Assembly (NCBI RefSeq): GCF_000626675.1
Contig: NZ_CP006842.1
Location: 1,984,001-2,048,000 of the forward strand
Origin: Corynebacterium glyciniphilum AJ 3170
GTDB taxonomy: Bacteria; Actinomycetota; Actinomycetes; Mycobacteriales; Mycobacteriaceae
Reading direction: 5' to 3'
Length of the DNA: 64,000 nucleotides
Shown here: positions 11,098 to 21,305 of the stretch, piece after piece
Layout: the number at the start of each line of letters is the position of its first letter
How positions within the stretch are numbered: the first letter of the stretch is position 1
The notes under the pieces: generated by a model
Told to the model about the DNA's origin: nothing
The model's input: only the letters and a program-made list of their open reading frames with translations
Databases searched by the model: none
Translations under genes and position numbers: made by a program

Positions 11098-13935
11098 TTC
11101 TTTGAGGAACAATCCGGTGTGGGACGCCTCCACCGAGGCAATGTCCTCCGGCGTCCCCTCCGCCACAACTGTTCCGCCGCCCGACCCGCCCTCGGGGCCC
11201 ATGTCGACAACCCAGTCCGCGGCTTTGATCACATCAAGATTGTGCTCGATCACCAGAACCGTGTTGCCTTTGTCCACCAGTCCCTGGATGACCAACATCA
11301 GCTTTCGGATGTCCTCAAAATGCAGGCCCGTCGTCGGCTCGTCCAGAATGTAGACGGTTCGGCCGTTGGACCGCTTCTGCAGCTCACTTGCCAGCTTCAC
11401 CCGCTGTGCTTCACCACCGGACAGCGTTGTCGCCGCCTGGCCGAGGCGCAGATATCCGAGTCCGACGTCCACGAGCGTGTCGAGGTACCGGGCAATCGAC
11501 GTGATCGGGGCGAAGAACTCCGCGGCCTCGTTGATCGGCATGTCCAGAACTTCGGAGATCGTCTTACCCTTGTAATGGACTTCGAGTGTCTCCCGGTTGT
11601 ACCTCGCGCCGTTACACACCTCACACGGGACGTAAACGTCCGGCAGGAAGTTCATTTCGATCTTCAGCGTCCCGTCGCCGCGACAGGCCTCACACCGGCC
11701 ACCCTTGACGTTGAAACTGAAGCGTCCTGCCTTGTAACCGCGGACTTTCGCCTCGGTCGTCTCCGCGAACAGGGTCCGGATCTTGTCAAAGACACCGGTG
11801 TAGGTTGCTGGGTTGGACCGGGGGGTACGGCCGATCGGGCTCTGGTCCACCCGGACAAGCTTGTCGAGTTGATCGAGACCGGTGACTTTCTTGTGGTGCC
11901 CCGGGACTTGGCGCGCCCCGTTCAGCTCATTGGCCAGAACCTGCGCCAGGATGCCGTTGACAAGGCTGGACTTTCCCGAACCGGACACACCGGTGACACA
12001 CGTCAGGACCCCCAGAGGAAAGCTGACGGTGACATCCTTGAGGTTGTTCTCGGTCGCCCCATGCACCGTGATCGACCGCGTCGACTCCACGGGCCGTCGC
12101 TTGTCAGGGACAGCGAGTACCCGTCGTCCCGACAGGTACTGTCCGGTAAGCGATTCATCGGCATCGACGATACCGTCCGGATCTCCTTCGTAGACGATCT
12201 TCCCGCCGTACTCCCCTGCACGTGGCCCGATGTCGACCAGCCAGTCCGCTGTCCTGATGGTCTCTTCGTCATGTTCGACCACGATCAGGGTGTTTCCGAT
12301 GTCCCGAAGGTGCTGAAGCGTACTGATGAGACGCTTGTTGTCCCTCTGGTGCAGACCGATCGAGGGTTCGTCAAGGACGTAAAGTACCCCGGCAAGACCG
12401 GAACCGATCTGGGTCGCCAACCGGATACGCTGTGCCTCGCCACCGGACAGGGTCGCCGCTGCTCGGGACAGGTTGAGGTAGTTCAGGCCCACGTCGAGGA
12501 GGAACGTCAACCTTGCCTGAATCTCCTTCAGTACCCGTCCGGCGATCATCTCGTCACGCTTCGACAGACTCAACCGGTTCAGGAAGTCGCTCGCCGCTTC
12601 GATACTCAGGTCGGAGACATCGGCGATCGACTTCTCACCGAGTTCCGAGCTGATGGTGACCATGCGGATCTCTGGCCGAAGGCGGGTCCCCTCACAGGTC
12701 GCACACGGAACTTCCCGCATGTATCCGAGATAGCGCTCCTTCTGGTGCTCGCTTTCCGCCTGGTCGATCTTGCGGTGCAGATAGGGCATGACGCCCTCGA
12801 AGGGTGCCGAGTACTGACGCGAACGACCGTAGCGGTTGCGGTAGCGTACCGTGATTTCCTCGGGATGGCCGTGGAGAACCGCTTTCCGTTCTTTCTTCGT
12901 GAGATCCGACCACCGCGTCTGCGGGTCAATGCCGATATTCTCCGCCAAGGCCGCGAGAAGCTTGTCGAAATACTTGTGGTTCGGGCTGGACGCCCACGGG
13001 GCGATGGCGGACAGCATCGGCGCGTCGTCATCCGGGATGATCAGCTTCTCGTCGACCTCCAGGCGCGTACCGAGGCCGTCACACACCGGGCACGCACCGT
13101 ACGGGCTGTTGAACGAGAAGCTCCGGGGTTCCAGTTCGTCGATGGCGAGCGGGTGGCCGTTCGGGCACGCCATGTGTTCCGAGAATCGACGGTATCGGTT
13201 GTCATCGGTGTCTTCGAGACTGACGAAGTCGATGACGACGCGACCGTCCGCGAGCCGCAGCGCCGTTTCCACCGAATCGGTGAGTCGTTGCTTCTGGGAT
13301 GATTTGACCTGGAGGCGATCCACAATCACGTCAATGTCGTGTTTTACCTGCTTTTCCAGGGTCGGGGGGTCGGAGAGCCGGTACGTCTCGCCGTCGACCA
13401 GCACACGTGAGTAGCCGTCCGAAGCCAGGTCCTCGAAGAGGTCGACGAACTCCCCCTTCCTGGTGCGCACGACCGGGGCGAGCACCTGGAACTTCAGCCC
13501 GTCCTCCATATCCAGGATCTGGTCGACGATCTGCTGGGGCGTCTGTGCCTGGATACGCTCTCCACATTCCGGGCAGTGGGCCACACCTGTCCGGGCGAAC
13601 AGCAGACGGAGGTAGTCATGGATCTCGGTGATTGTTCCCACGGTCGACCGTGGGTTCCGGTTCGTCGACTTCTGGTCGATGGAGACTGCCGGGGACAGCC
13701 CTTCGATGAGGTCGACATCCGGTTTGTCCATCTGACCGAGGAACTGGCGCGCGTAGGAGGACAACGACTCCACATAGCGGCGCTGGCCTTCTGCGAAGAT
13801 GGTGTCGAAAGCCAGCGATGACTTTCCCGAGCCGGACAGCCCGGTAAAGACGATCATCCGCTCACGCGGCAGGTCAATGTCCACGCCCTGCAGATTATGT
13901 TCCCGCGCTCCGCGCACGGTGAGGATCTCAGCCAC
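11089..13935 (-). CDS. uvrA: Excinuclease ABC subunit A
   Basis: UvrA is the damage-recognising ATPase dimer that loads UvrB in nucleotide excision repair. From the GTG at 13935 it is 948 aa. It has two ABC ATPase halves: Walker [12 protein letters not shown] near residue 30 and [11 protein letters not shown] near 640. The signature LSGGEAQR appears in both halves. Zinc-binding cysteine pairs are seen (CPECGE; CPNG...CPVC; CEAC...CEVC). I preferred the GTG because AAGGAGAA lies 6 nt upstream; the ATG at 13950 overlaps that ribosome-binding site. It converges on the DUF2339 gene with a 9-bp overlap. uvrB lies 5 kb further right. Confidence 0.97.
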   Translation of the reverse strand: MAEILTVRGAREHNLQGVDIDLPRERMIVFTGLSGSGKSSLAFDTIFAEGQRRYVESLSSYARQFLGQMDKPDVDLIEGLSPAVSIDQKSTNRNPRSTVGTITEIHDYLRLLFARTGVAHCPECGERIQAQTPQQIVDQILDMEDGLKFQVLAPVVRTRKGEFVDLFEDLASDGYSRVLVDGETYRLSDPPTLEKQVKHDIDVIVDRLQVKSSQKQRLTDSVETALRLADGRVVIDFVSLEDTDDNRYRRFSEHMACPNGHPLAIDELEPRSFSFNSPYGACPVCDGLGTRLEVDEKLIIPDDDAPMLSAIAPWASSPNHKYFDKLLAALAENIGIDPQTRWSDLTKKERKAVLHGHPEEITVRYRNRYGRSRQYSAPFEGVMPYLHRKIDQAESEHQKERYLGYMREVPCATCEGTRLRPEIRMVTISSELGEKSIADVSDLSIEAASDFLNRLSLSKRDEMIAGRVLKEIQARLTFLLDVGLNYLNLSRAAATLSGGEAQRIRLATQIGSGLAGVLYVLDEPSIGLHQRDNKRLISTLQHLRDIGNTLIVVEHDEETIRTADWLVDIGPRAGEYGGKIVYEGDPDGIVDADESLTGQYLSGRRVLAVPDKRRPVESTRSITVHGATENNLKDVTVSFPLGVLTCVTGVSGSGKSSLVNGILAQVLANELNGARQVPGHHKKVTGLDQLDKLVRVDQSPIGRTPRSNPATYTGVFDKIRTLFAETTEAKVRGYKAGRFSFNVKGGRCEACRGDGTLKIEMNFLPDVYVPCEVCNGARYNRETLEVHYKGKTISEVLDMPINEAAEFFAPITSIARYLDTLVDVGLGYLRLGQAATTLSGGEAQRVKLASELQKRSNGRTVYILDEPTTGLHFEDIRKLMLVIQGLVDKGNTVLVIEHNLDVIKAADWVVDMGPEGGSGGGTVVAEGTPEDIASVEASHTGLFLKELL

Positions 13936-14045
13936 CCGGTTCTCCTTCATGGAAGTTCGTCACTGCGTCGCCATCGTACGTGAAGGCCCCCACACAGTCG
14001 AACGGATAGTCGAAAACAACGGTGCCGCCACGGCAGCGGCACAGC

Positions 14046-14058
14046 TATGGTGGGGACC
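14046..14058 (+). promoter_or_regulatory. -10 box for the MBL hydrolase
   Basis: TATGGT (14046-14051) lies 7 nt before the ATG at 14059, which predicts a leaderless transcript. The adjoining GGTGGGG could alternatively act as a ribosome-binding site. Confidence 0.4.
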
Positions 14059-14691
14059 ATGGAATCCGCACAGATCACCACGACGACAGTAGGCCCGATG
14101 GGCAACAACTGCTACCTGGTCAGCGCCGGAGGCGATGCGCTACTCATTGATGCCGCGGACGACGCCCAGCGTCTTCTGGCAGTCGCCGCCGATGCCGACG
14201 TACAGATCACCGATGTGCTGACCACACACCGGCACCACGACCATGTCCAGGCACTCGCCGAGGTCCTCGCCGCCACCGGGGCGCGCCATCATGCCTCGGC
14301 GCAGGACGCCCCGGAAATCCCAGCCACCGTGGACAGAACCTGGGGCCATGATCCGGACAGCGACACCCCTGAGATCTTCACCACCTCCTCCCCTGCCCTC
14401 AACGCGCTCGGAATGCAGTTGATTCTGCTTCGTGGCCACACCGCCGGAGGACTGGGCGTCATTCTTCCGCGACCCGACGGCCCCGACGACCTCTTCTCCG
14501 GGGACAGCCTGTTCCCCGGAGGCGTGGGCAAGACAGAGACGACGGAGGACTTCACGTCGCTGCTCACCGACGTCTCACGCCGCTGCTTCAGCCTTCCCGA
14601 CACCGCCCGGGTACACCCGGGGCACGGGGACAGCACGACCATTGGCACAGAACGTCCGCACCTGGAGGAGTGGCGTGCACGAGGGTGGTGA
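14059..14691 (+). CDS. Metallo-beta-lactamase-fold hydrolase (Rv1637c-like, glyoxalase II type)
   Basis: A cytosolic binuclear-metal hydrolase of 210 aa. Metal ligands are visible: THRHHDH (HxHxDH) near residue 55, GHT near 128, GDSLFPGG near 148 and HPGHG near 185. The layout resembles glyoxalase II / YcbL-type thioester hydrolases, but the substrate is not known. It lies between uvrA and the helicase, in the same place as M. tuberculosis Rv1637c. An ATG at 14047 would add four residues; I chose 14059 because of the -10 spacing. Confidence 0.85.
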   Translation: MESAQITTTTVGPMGNNCYLVSAGGDALLIDAADDAQRLLAVAADADVQITDVLTTHRHHDHVQALAEVLAATGARHHASAQDAPEIPATVDRTWGHDPDSDTPEIFTTSSPALNALGMQLILLRGHTAGGLGVILPRPDGPDDLFSGDSLFPGGVGKTETTEDFTSLLTDVSRRCFSLPDTARVHPGHGDSTTIGTERPHLEEWRARGW

Positions 14692-14776
14692 GCGCGGACT
14701 CATCGCTGCGCCGACAGCGTAGAATGGTCGTCCTGTTGCGCGAGCGACGGACATCCTTCAAGAGATTCAGGAGACC

Positions 14777-17065
14777 ATGAGCGCCACCCCTTCCGAGCAC
14801 CCCGACATCTCCGCCGAACAGGAACATCTCGACGCACTGCTCGCTGTCGTCGACGAGTCCCGTGAGCGCCTCACCGACCGGATGCGCAAAGCGCAGCGTC
14901 GTCGCGCCGATATCGATCAACCGCAGACGCTCCTGGAACGCGACCACGAGACCTATGAGGTCGCTGGGCGCCTGGACGAGTTCTCCGCGGCAGAGATCGG
15001 ACTGTTCTTCGGCCGTATCGATGTCGATGACGATGAACCGGAAAACCCTGTCATGGATGTTCCCGGAGAGCCAGCTCTTGACCGTCGGTACATCGGTCGC
15101 ATCGGTCTACACACCTCTGATGACGAGATGCGGACCCTGTTGATGGACTGGCGCGCTCCCCTCGCCCGGCCGTTCTACCTGGCAACCACACTCCATCCCG
15201 AAGGGGTCCACGTCCGCAGGCACATCCGGACGCGTGGCCGTACGGTGACCGACGTCGCCGATGAGCGGCTTTCAGGCGGCGCCGGCGACGGAGACAGAGA
15301 CGGCTCTGTCGCGCAGGAGGGGGCGCTCCTGCACGCGGTGAATCGTGCCCGGGATCGGCACATGCACGACATCGTCGACACCATCGTCGCCGAACAAGAC
15401 CACATCATCCGCGAAGACCACCGCGGTGTGACAGTGGTGCAGGGTGGGCCGGGCACCGGCAAGACCGCTGTGGCGCTGCACCGGACGGCCTACCTGCTGT
15501 ACACCTGGCGAGAGCAACTCTCGAATACCGGCGTATTGATCATCGGCCCCAACCGACGTTTCCTGGACTACATCTCGCAGGTGCTGCCCAGCCTGGGTGA
15601 GACCGGTGTCGTTCTGGCCACGCCAGGCTCGTTGCTGCCCGGCGTCACCGCACGCCCGCTGAGTTCGGAGTCACTGAGTACCCAGGAAGTCAAGGGTTCA
15701 TTGGAGATGCTCGAGATCCTGACGCGTGCCGTGCGCGACCTGCAGACCGTTCCCGAGCAGCCCGTGGACTTTCTCATCGACGGTGTCACCGTGTCACTGA
15801 CTCCGCAGATCGCCCGACAGGCGCGGGCACGCGCCCGCCGGACCCACCGCCCGCACAACCTGGCTCGCAGCCGTTTCCGGGATGCCGTGCTTGATCTCAT
15901 GCGCGATGCCATGGCGGACTCCATCGGTGCCGACCCGCTCGGCGGCGAAAACCTCCTGACCGCCGCCGATCGTGAACAACTGCGTGAGGATCTGGCTGAG
16001 GAACCCGCCATCGCCGAAACCGTCGACGACTTGTGGCCGGAGCTCACCGCTGAGGAGGTGCTCTCCGGGCTCTACGGATCGCGAGACGCCATCGACTCGG
16101 CAGCCACCGACTACGACGACCTGACCCGGGCGTCCCTGCTCCGTGAGGATGCTCCGGATGACTGGACAGAGGCAGACGCCCCGCTGTTGGACGAACTGGC
16201 GGAGATCCTTGGTATTGCAGGAGCCGAAGAGGCCGAGGCAGAGGAGCGTCGCCGGTGGAAAACTCAGGTGGATGAAGCTCAGGAAGCGCTCGACATCCTC
16301 AGTGGTTCGGCCTATCAGGATCTCGATGACGGTACCGACGCCGAAATTCTCATGGCGTATGACGTCATCGATGCCGAACAACTCGCCGAGCGACAGCGGG
16401 TCCGGTCGTCGATGTCCACGGCAGAACGCGCCGCCGCTGACCGCACCTGGGCGTTCGGCCATGTCATCGTCGACGAAGCCCAGGAACTGTCTGCCATGGC
16501 GTGGCGAATGATCTTCCGCCGTTCACCCAACCGCTGGATGACGCTGGTCGGTGACCCCGCCCAGACCGGCAGCCCGGCAGGTGTCGAGGACTGGGCCACT
16601 GCGCTGGAACCGTTCGTCAAGGAACGCTGGAAACTCCACGAGCTGACCGTGAACTACCGGACCCCGTCGGACATCGCCGAGATCGCTACCCGCGTCCTCG
16701 CCGAGGTCGCACCTGGTCAGGATAGCCCCGTCTGTCTCCGTGAGACAGGGACCGGCGTCCGGGAATTCCTGATGTCCGAGATGTCCGACGCTGTATCCCG
16801 TGCCACGGTCAGTGCGGGTGAGGGGCTGGTAGGTATCATCGCCGCTGCGCAGCGTGTCACCGGTCTTGAACAGGAGTTCGGGACGGGTACCGTGCTCGTC
16901 TCGGATGTCAGCGGGGCCAAAGGTCTGGAGTTCGACGAGGTTGTACTCGTGGAACCGGAGGAGATCGTGTCTGGCTCCCCGCAGGGGCTCAACGACCTCT
17001 ACGTAGCAATCACCCGCGCAACGCAGGGGTTGAGTCTTGTTCATGACCTGCCGCTGCCCTGGTAG
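14777..17065 (+). CDS. HelD/HelR-type superfamily 1 helicase-like RNA polymerase recycling factor
   Basis: The 762-aa protein has the HelD plan. A long N-terminal antiparallel coiled coil (about 10-75) is followed by a HelD-specific region (LLMDWRAPLARPFY near 125) and then Walker A GGPGTGKTAVALHR near 223. A divergent middle region follows, with Walker B VIVDEAQELSAMAW near 565 and C-terminal SF1 motifs SDVSGAKGLEFDEVVLVEP and LYVAITRATQ. Known actinobacterial members displace stalled or rifamycin-bound RNA polymerase, and some confer rifampicin tolerance. UvrD-like DNA helicase is the alternative annotation, but the N-terminal arm favours HelD. The start ATG has no strong ribosome site in the 20 nt upstream beyond AGGAG at 14770. 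Confidence 0.8.
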   Translation: MSATPSEHPDISAEQEHLDALLAVVDESRERLTDRMRKAQRRRADIDQPQTLLERDHETYEVAGRLDEFSAAEIGLFFGRIDVDDDEPENPVMDVPGEPALDRRYIGRIGLHTSDDEMRTLLMDWRAPLARPFYLATTLHPEGVHVRRHIRTRGRTVTDVADERLSGGAGDGDRDGSVAQEGALLHAVNRARDRHMHDIVDTIVAEQDHIIREDHRGVTVVQGGPGTGKTAVALHRTAYLLYTWREQLSNTGVLIIGPNRRFLDYISQVLPSLGETGVVLATPGSLLPGVTARPLSSESLSTQEVKGSLEMLEILTRAVRDLQTVPEQPVDFLIDGVTVSLTPQIARQARARARRTHRPHNLARSRFRDAVLDLMRDAMADSIGADPLGGENLLTAADREQLREDLAEEPAIAETVDDLWPELTAEEVLSGLYGSRDAIDSAATDYDDLTRASLLREDAPDDWTEADAPLLDELAEILGIAGAEEAEAEERRRWKTQVDEAQEALDILSGSAYQDLDDGTDAEILMAYDVIDAEQLAERQRVRSSMSTAERAAADRTWAFGHVIVDEAQELSAMAWRMIFRRSPNRWMTLVGDPAQTGSPAGVEDWATALEPFVKERWKLHELTVNYRTPSDIAEIATRVLAEVAPGQDSPVCLRETGTGVREFLMSEMSDAVSRATVSAGEGLVGIIAAAQRVTGLEQEFGTGTVLVSDVSGAKGLEFDEVVLVEPEEIVSGSPQGLNDLYVAITRATQGLSLVHDLPLPW

Positions 17066-17075
17066 GAATGGAACT

Positions 17076-17549
17076 ATGACCATCTCTGAGCGTGACCGTG
17101 ACTTCCTTCGCCTCTCCGTTGGCCTTGCCCGTGAGGCCCGCCAGGCAGGTGATGATGCTTTTGGAACGGTACTGGTCGGGCAGAACGGTGACGTCCTCTT
17201 TTCTGACCGCAACCGGGTGGTCTCCGGCTCCAGCCCGCTGCGACACCCGGAGTTCGCCGCTGCCCAGTGGGCTGTGACGAATCTCGACCCCCTCGAGCGG
17301 TCGAGGAGTACGGTCTACACCTCTGGTGAGCACTGTCCGATGTGCGCGGCAGCACACGGCTGGGCCGGCCTCGGGCGTATCGTCTATGCGTCGTCAGCAG
17401 CGCAGTTCAAGAAGTGGGCCACAGAAGACGGGCAGCACACCGGGCCGGTCACCTCGCTACGGATCCAGGACGTCGTCCCCGGAGTCGTCGTCGACGGCCC
17501 CGACCCTGACCTGTCCCGGGACGTCCGGGAACTGCACCGGCCGTCGTGA
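17076..17549 (+). CDS. Cytidine/deoxycytidylate deaminase-family protein
   Basis: A small zinc hydrolase (157 aa) of the CDA superfamily, deaminating a base or nucleoside such as guanine or cytosine; the exact substrate is unresolved. The zinc and proton-shuttle motif HPE is at residues 57-59 (most nucleoside deaminases have HAE), and the Cys pair CPMC is at 87-90. The start ATG at 17076 has TAGGAATGG upstream; a longer frame from 17037 overlaps the helicase and is not needed. It lies 10 bp after the helicase stop and probably shares its transcript. Its end meets the USP gene from the other strand. Confidence 0.8.
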   Translation: MTISERDRDFLRLSVGLAREARQAGDDAFGTVLVGQNGDVLFSDRNRVVSGSSPLRHPEFAAAQWAVTNLDPLERSRSTVYTSGEHCPMCAAAHGWAGLGRIVYASSAAQFKKWATEDGQHTGPVTSLRIQDVVPGVVVDGPDPDLSRDVRELHRPS

Positions 17550-17550
17550 A

Positions 17551-17997
17551 CTACACCGTGTGGACGATCATCACGTCGCAGTCGGACTGACGTGCAACGT
17601 CCGCCGGCACGGATCCGAGCAGCCGTCCCGTCAATGAGTTGATGCCGCGGTTGCCGACGACCAGCAGATCCGCCGACTCGTCGGTGACGATGGCCATGAG
17701 GGCGTCCACCGGCGCCCCCTCCTTCACTGCTGTGGAGACCTTCGTGGCGCCCACCTCTTCGGCCGCAGCCACTGCCGCTGCCAGGTTCTCCTGCGCCGGG
17801 TCCCCTCCGACCACCGTCTTCGAGTCCATCCGGATAGCTTTCACCGCCGACTCGGCGTTCTTGTAGTAGGCGCAGCCGATGACAAGCCGGGCATCGAATG
17901 CCGCGGCCAGTGCTGCTGCCCGTTTCACCGCCAGGACGGATGACGATGATCCGTCGGTTCCGACGACGATGGTCTCATAGGTGGTGCTATCGCTCAC
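17551..17997 (-). CDS. Universal stress protein, single UspA domain
   Basis: A nucleotide-binding stress protein of 148 aa with one Usp domain. The ATP-binding signature G-x2-G-x9-G-S is present (GNRGINSLTGRLLGS near residues 113-127), so it is probably of the ATP-binding class. The closest positional match is M. tuberculosis Rv1636 (TB15.3), which binds cyclic AMP. I chose the GTG at 17997 (VSDSTTYETIVVG) because AAAGGG lies 6 nt before it; the ATG at 18030 would add 11 atypical residues. It lies 50 bp after the uvrB stop on the same strand. Confidence 0.85.
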   Translation of the reverse strand: MSDSTTYETIVVGTDGSSSSVLAVKRAAALAAAFDARLVIGCAYYKNAESAVKAIRMDSKTVVGGDPAQENLAAAVAAAEEVGATKVSTAVKEGAPVDALMAIVTDESADLLVVGNRGINSLTGRLLGSVPADVARQSDCDVMIVHTV

Positions 17998-18047
17998 TGC
18001 CAGCCCTTTGTGATCGTGGATGGTTTCCACACGAAAGCCTACCCCAG

Positions 18048-20177
18048 TCAGATTCCTGCTTCGACCATGCCGCGCAGTTCCTTCTTAAGGTCGGCGATCT
18101 CGTCTCTCAGGCGCCCGGCAAGCTCGAACTTCAACTCCCGCGCGGCATCCTGCATCTGCGTCGTGAGATCGCTGATGAGCTTCTCGAGTTCGGGCCGCGC
18201 CATGGAACCCGTGTCCTGAGCCCCGGCTGCCCCGGAATCACCCGAGGCGACGTTGACGTCCGCACCGAAACCTGTCGACGCCCCGTCACCCTCCTCACTG
18301 CGGTTCTCGTACACCTGGTCGAGGATGTCGGCGATGGCTTTACGCAGGGGCTGCGGGTCGATCCCGTGCTCTTCGTTGTAGGCGATCTGCTTGGCGCGCC
18401 GACGTTCAGTCTCGTCCATGGCGTACTGCATCGAGTCGGTGATCTTGTCGGCGTACATGATGACCTCACCCGAGACGTTTCGGGCAGCACGTCCGATGGT
18501 CTGCACCAGGGAGCGTTCCGACCGGAGGAAACCTTCCTTGTCCGCGTCGAGGATGGCCACCAACGACACTTCCGGCAGGTCGAGCCCCTCGCGCAGTAGG
18601 TTGATACCGACGAGGACGTCGTACTCCCCCAGCCGGAGTTGCCGCAGCAACTCGACACGCTTGAGCGTGTCGATGTCCGAGTGCATGTACCGCACGCGCA
18701 CGCCGTGTTCGAGAAGATAGTCGGTGAGGTCCTCCGCCATACGTTTGGTCAGCGTGGTCACCAGAACGCGTTCCTGCTTGTCGGTGCGCTGACGGATCTG
18801 CTCAATGAGATCGTCGATCTGCCCTTCCGTGGGCCGGACTTCGACCTTCGGGTCGACCAGCCCCGTCGGACGGATGACCTGCTCGACGAATTCACCGCCG
18901 GTCGCCGCCATCTCGTAGTCGCCCGGCGTCGCTGACATGTAGACGCACTGTCCTTTGCGGTCATCAAACTCCTCCCAGGTCAGCGGCCGGTTGTCCAGCG
19001 CACTGGGCAGACGGAAACCGAAGTCCACGAGGTTGCGTTTACGTGACATGTCGCCTTCGAACATGCCCCCGATCTGAGGCACCGTGACGTGGGACTCGTC
19101 GATGATGGTGAGATAGTCCTCCGGAAAATAGTCGATCAACGTCGCCGGGGCGGACCCCGCCTCACGCTGGTCCACGTGACGCGAATAGTTCTCGATACCC
19201 GAGCAGTAACCGACCTGCTGAATCATCTCGAGGTCGTATTCGGTGCGCATCCGGAGACGCTGCGCCTCGAGCAGCTTGCCCCGGCCTTCGAGTTCCGCGA
19301 CACGGTCCTCGAGTTCTGCCCGGATGTCCTCCATCGCCTTCTCCATGCGGTCCGGTCCTGCCACATAGTGTGTGGCCGGGAATATCCGGATGTCCTCGAC
19401 CTCCCGGATGACGTCCCCGGTGAGGGGGTGGATGTAGAAGAGGCTGTCGATCTCGTCACCGAAGAACTCGACGCGCACCGCCAGTTCCTCGTAGGCGGGG
19501 ATGATGTCCACGACATCGCCCTTCACCCGGAATGCCCCGCGCGTGAAGGAGACGTCATTGCGGTCGTACTGGATGTCGACGAGGAGGCGGAGGAAACGGT
19601 CCCGCTCCACCTCTTCCCCGACCTTGAGGACCACGGACCTGTCGAGGTAGGACTGCGGTGTTCCCAGCCCGTAGATGCAGGACACCGAGGAGACGACGAC
19701 GACGTCACGGCGTGACAGCAGGTTCGACGTCGCAGAGTGCCGGAGACGTTCGACGTCGTCGTTGATCGACGAGTCCTTCTCGATGTACGTGTCCGTCTGC
19801 GCGATGTACGCCTCGGGCTGATAGTAGTCGTAGTAGCTGACGAAGTATTCGACGGCGTTGTTGGGGAGCAGACTGCGAAGTTCATTCGCCAGCTGTGCCG
19901 CGAGCGTCTTGTTCGGCGCCATCACCAGCGTAGGGCGTTGCTGCTGTTCGATGAGCCAGGCTGCGGTCGCCGACTTGCCGGTGCCGGTGGCACCCATGAG
20001 GACGATGTCGCGTTCCCCCCGAGTCAGCCGCTCATCGAGTTCCTTGATCGCGGCCGGCTGGTCACCGGCGGGTTCGTAGTCGCTGATGACCTCGAACCGG
20101 GAGTCACTGCGCTCCACGTCCCCGACAGGCCGAAACTCGGACTCGGAGAGGACGGGATGTTCTGCGGCGAAAGCCAT
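18048..20177 (-). CDS. uvrB: Excinuclease ABC subunit B
   Basis: UvrB is the damage-verifying helicase-like subunit that receives DNA from UvrA and recruits UvrC. The 709-aa protein has Walker A GATGTGKS near residue 83 and the beta-hairpin [21 protein letters not shown] near 130. SF2 helicase motifs follow ([21 protein letters not shown]). A C-terminal UVR domain (about 655-690: [24 protein letters not shown]) contacts UvrC. The start ATG has GAGGTG 9 nt upstream. It follows coaE by 5 bp on the same strand, so the two are co-transcribed. Confidence 0.98.
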   Translation of the reverse strand: MAFAAEHPVLSESEFRPVGDVERSDSRFEVISDYEPAGDQPAAIKELDERLTRGERDIVLMGATGTGKSATAAWLIEQQQRPTLVMAPNKTLAAQLANELRSLLPNNAVEYFVSYYDYYQPEAYIAQTDTYIEKDSSINDDVERLRHSATSNLLSRRDVVVVSSVSCIYGLGTPQSYLDRSVVLKVGEEVERDRFLRLLVDIQYDRNDVSFTRGAFRVKGDVVDIIPAYEELAVRVEFFGDEIDSLFYIHPLTGDVIREVEDIRIFPATHYVAGPDRMEKAMEDIRAELEDRVAELEGRGKLLEAQRLRMRTEYDLEMIQQVGYCSGIENYSRHVDQREAGSAPATLIDYFPEDYLTIIDESHVTVPQIGGMFEGDMSRKRNLVDFGFRLPSALDNRPLTWEEFDDRKGQCVYMSATPGDYEMAATGGEFVEQVIRPTGLVDPKVEVRPTEGQIDDLIEQIRQRTDKQERVLVTTLTKRMAEDLTDYLLEHGVRVRYMHSDIDTLKRVELLRQLRLGEYDVLVGINLLREGLDLPEVSLVAILDADKEGFLRSERSLVQTIGRAARNVSGEVIMYADKITDSMQYAMDETERRRAKQIAYNEEHGIDPQPLRKAIADILDQVYENRSEEGDGASTGFGADVNVASGDSGAAGAQDTGSMARPELEKLISDLTTQMQDAARELKFELAGRLRDEIADLKKELRGMVEAGI

Positions 20178-20182
20178 GAGTG

Positions 20183-20767
20183 CTACACCTCGTCCCAGAA
20201 TGCGTCGACCTGGGCCACCAGTGTTTCGATGTCCCCGCTGTTGTCCAGTACAACATCCGCGGCCGCCAGCCGCGTCTGCCGGTCCACCTGAGCGGCGAGT
20301 CGACGGCGGGCGTCGTCCTCGTCCAGACCCCGGGACCCCACGAGACGCGCGATACGCACGTCATCGGGGGCGTCAACGACGAGGACCGTGTCGACAGTCT
20401 CGGTCTCCCCGTTCTCAATGAGCAGCGGCATGTCATAGACGACCACCTCCCTGCCCTCCTCGGCCGCGGTGTCGAAGAGTTCAGCGGTACGGGCGCGTAT
20501 GCGTGGGTGGGTGATGGCGTTGAGCTTGTCTGTGGCGGTGGTCGAGGCGAACGCCTGACGGGCGAGTTCTGCCCGGTCGAGCCCTCCCTCAGGGGTAAGG
20601 ATCCCATCAAAGGCGTCGGCGAGTTCGGCGAGGGCCGGCTGCCCCGGTTCGACGATCTCGCGGGCCACTTTGTCGGCGTCCACGACGAACGCGCCTTTCT
20701 GCCGGAGCCGTTCGGCCACCGTCGTCTTTCCGGAACCGATACCACCTGTCAGGCCGATAATGCGCAT
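20183..20767 (-). CDS. coaE: Dephospho-CoA kinase
   Basis: CoaE phosphorylates the 3'-hydroxyl of dephospho-CoA, the last step of coenzyme A synthesis. At 194 aa it shows the P-loop [16 protein letters not shown] at residues 5-20 and [10 protein letters not shown] near 32, the acidic motif contacting substrate. LID-region arginines ([13 protein letters not shown]) follow. I placed the start at the ATG 20767 because -10 TATCCT lies 7 nt upstream. It overlaps nothing and is 5 bp ahead of uvrB. Confidence 0.96.
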   Translation of the reverse strand: MRIIGLTGGIGSGKTTVAERLRQKGAFVVDADKVAREIVEPGQPALAELADAFDGILTPEGGLDRAELARQAFASTTATDKLNAITHPRIRARTAELFDTAAEEGREVVVYDMPLLIENGETETVDTVLVVDAPDDVRIARLVGSRGLDEDDARRRLAAQVDRQTRLAAADVVLDNSGDIETLVAQVDAFWDEV

Positions 20768-20780
20768 GCCGTCAAGGATA
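20768..20780 (-). promoter_or_regulatory. -10 box for coaE-uvrB
   Basis: TATCCT on the minus strand (20780-20775) lies 7 nt before the coaE ATG, predicting a leaderless coaE transcript that also covers uvrB. Confidence 0.5.
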
Positions 20781-20800
20781 GCGCTGTCGGCCGGCCACGG

Positions 20801-20824
20801 CACCGGTCGAGGCACCGGTCGAGG
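20801..20824. repeat. Two-copy 12-bp tandem repeat upstream of coaE
   Basis: CACCGGTCGAGG occurs twice in direct tandem (20801-20812 and 20813-20824) in the gap between coaE and the small secreted protein. No function is evident. Confidence 0.8.
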
Positions 20825-20834
20825 CGCAGCCCGA

Positions 20835-21239
20835 TCAGGAACCGGGCAGCGGCAAGGTAAGTGAGCCGGTCACTGACCCGTCACCGGACGACGTCAGTGC
20901 CGCCCCCGCGGCCGTGAGACACTGGGCGTTCGCGGCGTTGGCATTGGCGAAGAGATAGCGAAGTTGATTGGCGGTCTCTCGAGCCGCGGCCTCATTCGCC
21001 TCGGCCCACTGTTCGGCGAGATCCGAGAGCCGCCCACCGATGTCGGCACAGAATGCCTGATCTCCCGTGCCGAGATTGCGGTTAAGCAGGCTCCCCGCCG
21101 AACCGTCGACCTCCTGGAGGTCGGGCAGGTCTGGAATCATCTCGGTCGTGTCAGCGGTGGCGGCAGGAGCGAACACGATACCCACGGCAAGGAGAACCGT
21201 GGCGCCTGCAGCCAACCGCCGGAAAGAAGTGCGCTTCAT
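20835..21239 (-). CDS. Small secreted protein of unknown function
   Basis: I do not recognise the family. The 134-aa precursor has a clear Sec signal peptide: basic KRTSFRRL, a hydrophobic core LAAGATVLLAVGIVF, and a likely AxA cleavage after APAATA near residue 29. The mature part is about 105 aa, mostly helical and Ala/Asn-rich (ANANAANAQ). It has exactly two cysteines, which could form one disulfide outside the membrane. The tail is Gly/Ser-rich. It is transcribed divergently from the DUF4185 protein across 66 bp of AT-rich DNA, which suggests shared control and an envelope role. Confidence 0.75.
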   Translation of the reverse strand: MKRTSFRRLAAGATVLLAVGIVFAPAATADTTEMIPDLPDLQEVDGSAGSLLNRNLGTGDQAFCADIGGRLSDLAEQWAEANEAAARETANQLRYLFANANAANAQCLTAAGAALTSSGDGSVTGSLTLPLPGS

Positions 21240-21305
21240 ACCACTGGACTATAGTCGCATTTATTCCCTTGCATAACTTTAATGTTGTTTCTTCACAGGA
21301 GCCCC
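21240..21305. promoter_or_regulatory. AT-rich divergent promoter region, small secreted protein | DUF4185
   Basis: A 66-bp gap that is much richer in A/T than its surroundings. It contains the palindrome ACTATAGT near 21249-21256 and TTGCATAAC and TTTAAT boxes. AGGAG at 21297-21301 is the ribosome site for the DUF4185 ATG at 21306. Individual promoter boxes could not be assigned with confidence. Confidence 0.45.

Noticed and set aside
11119..13302. 727-codon plus-strand frame opposite uvrA
   Set aside because: A mirror of uvrA codon bias; no ribosome site and no recognisable domain.
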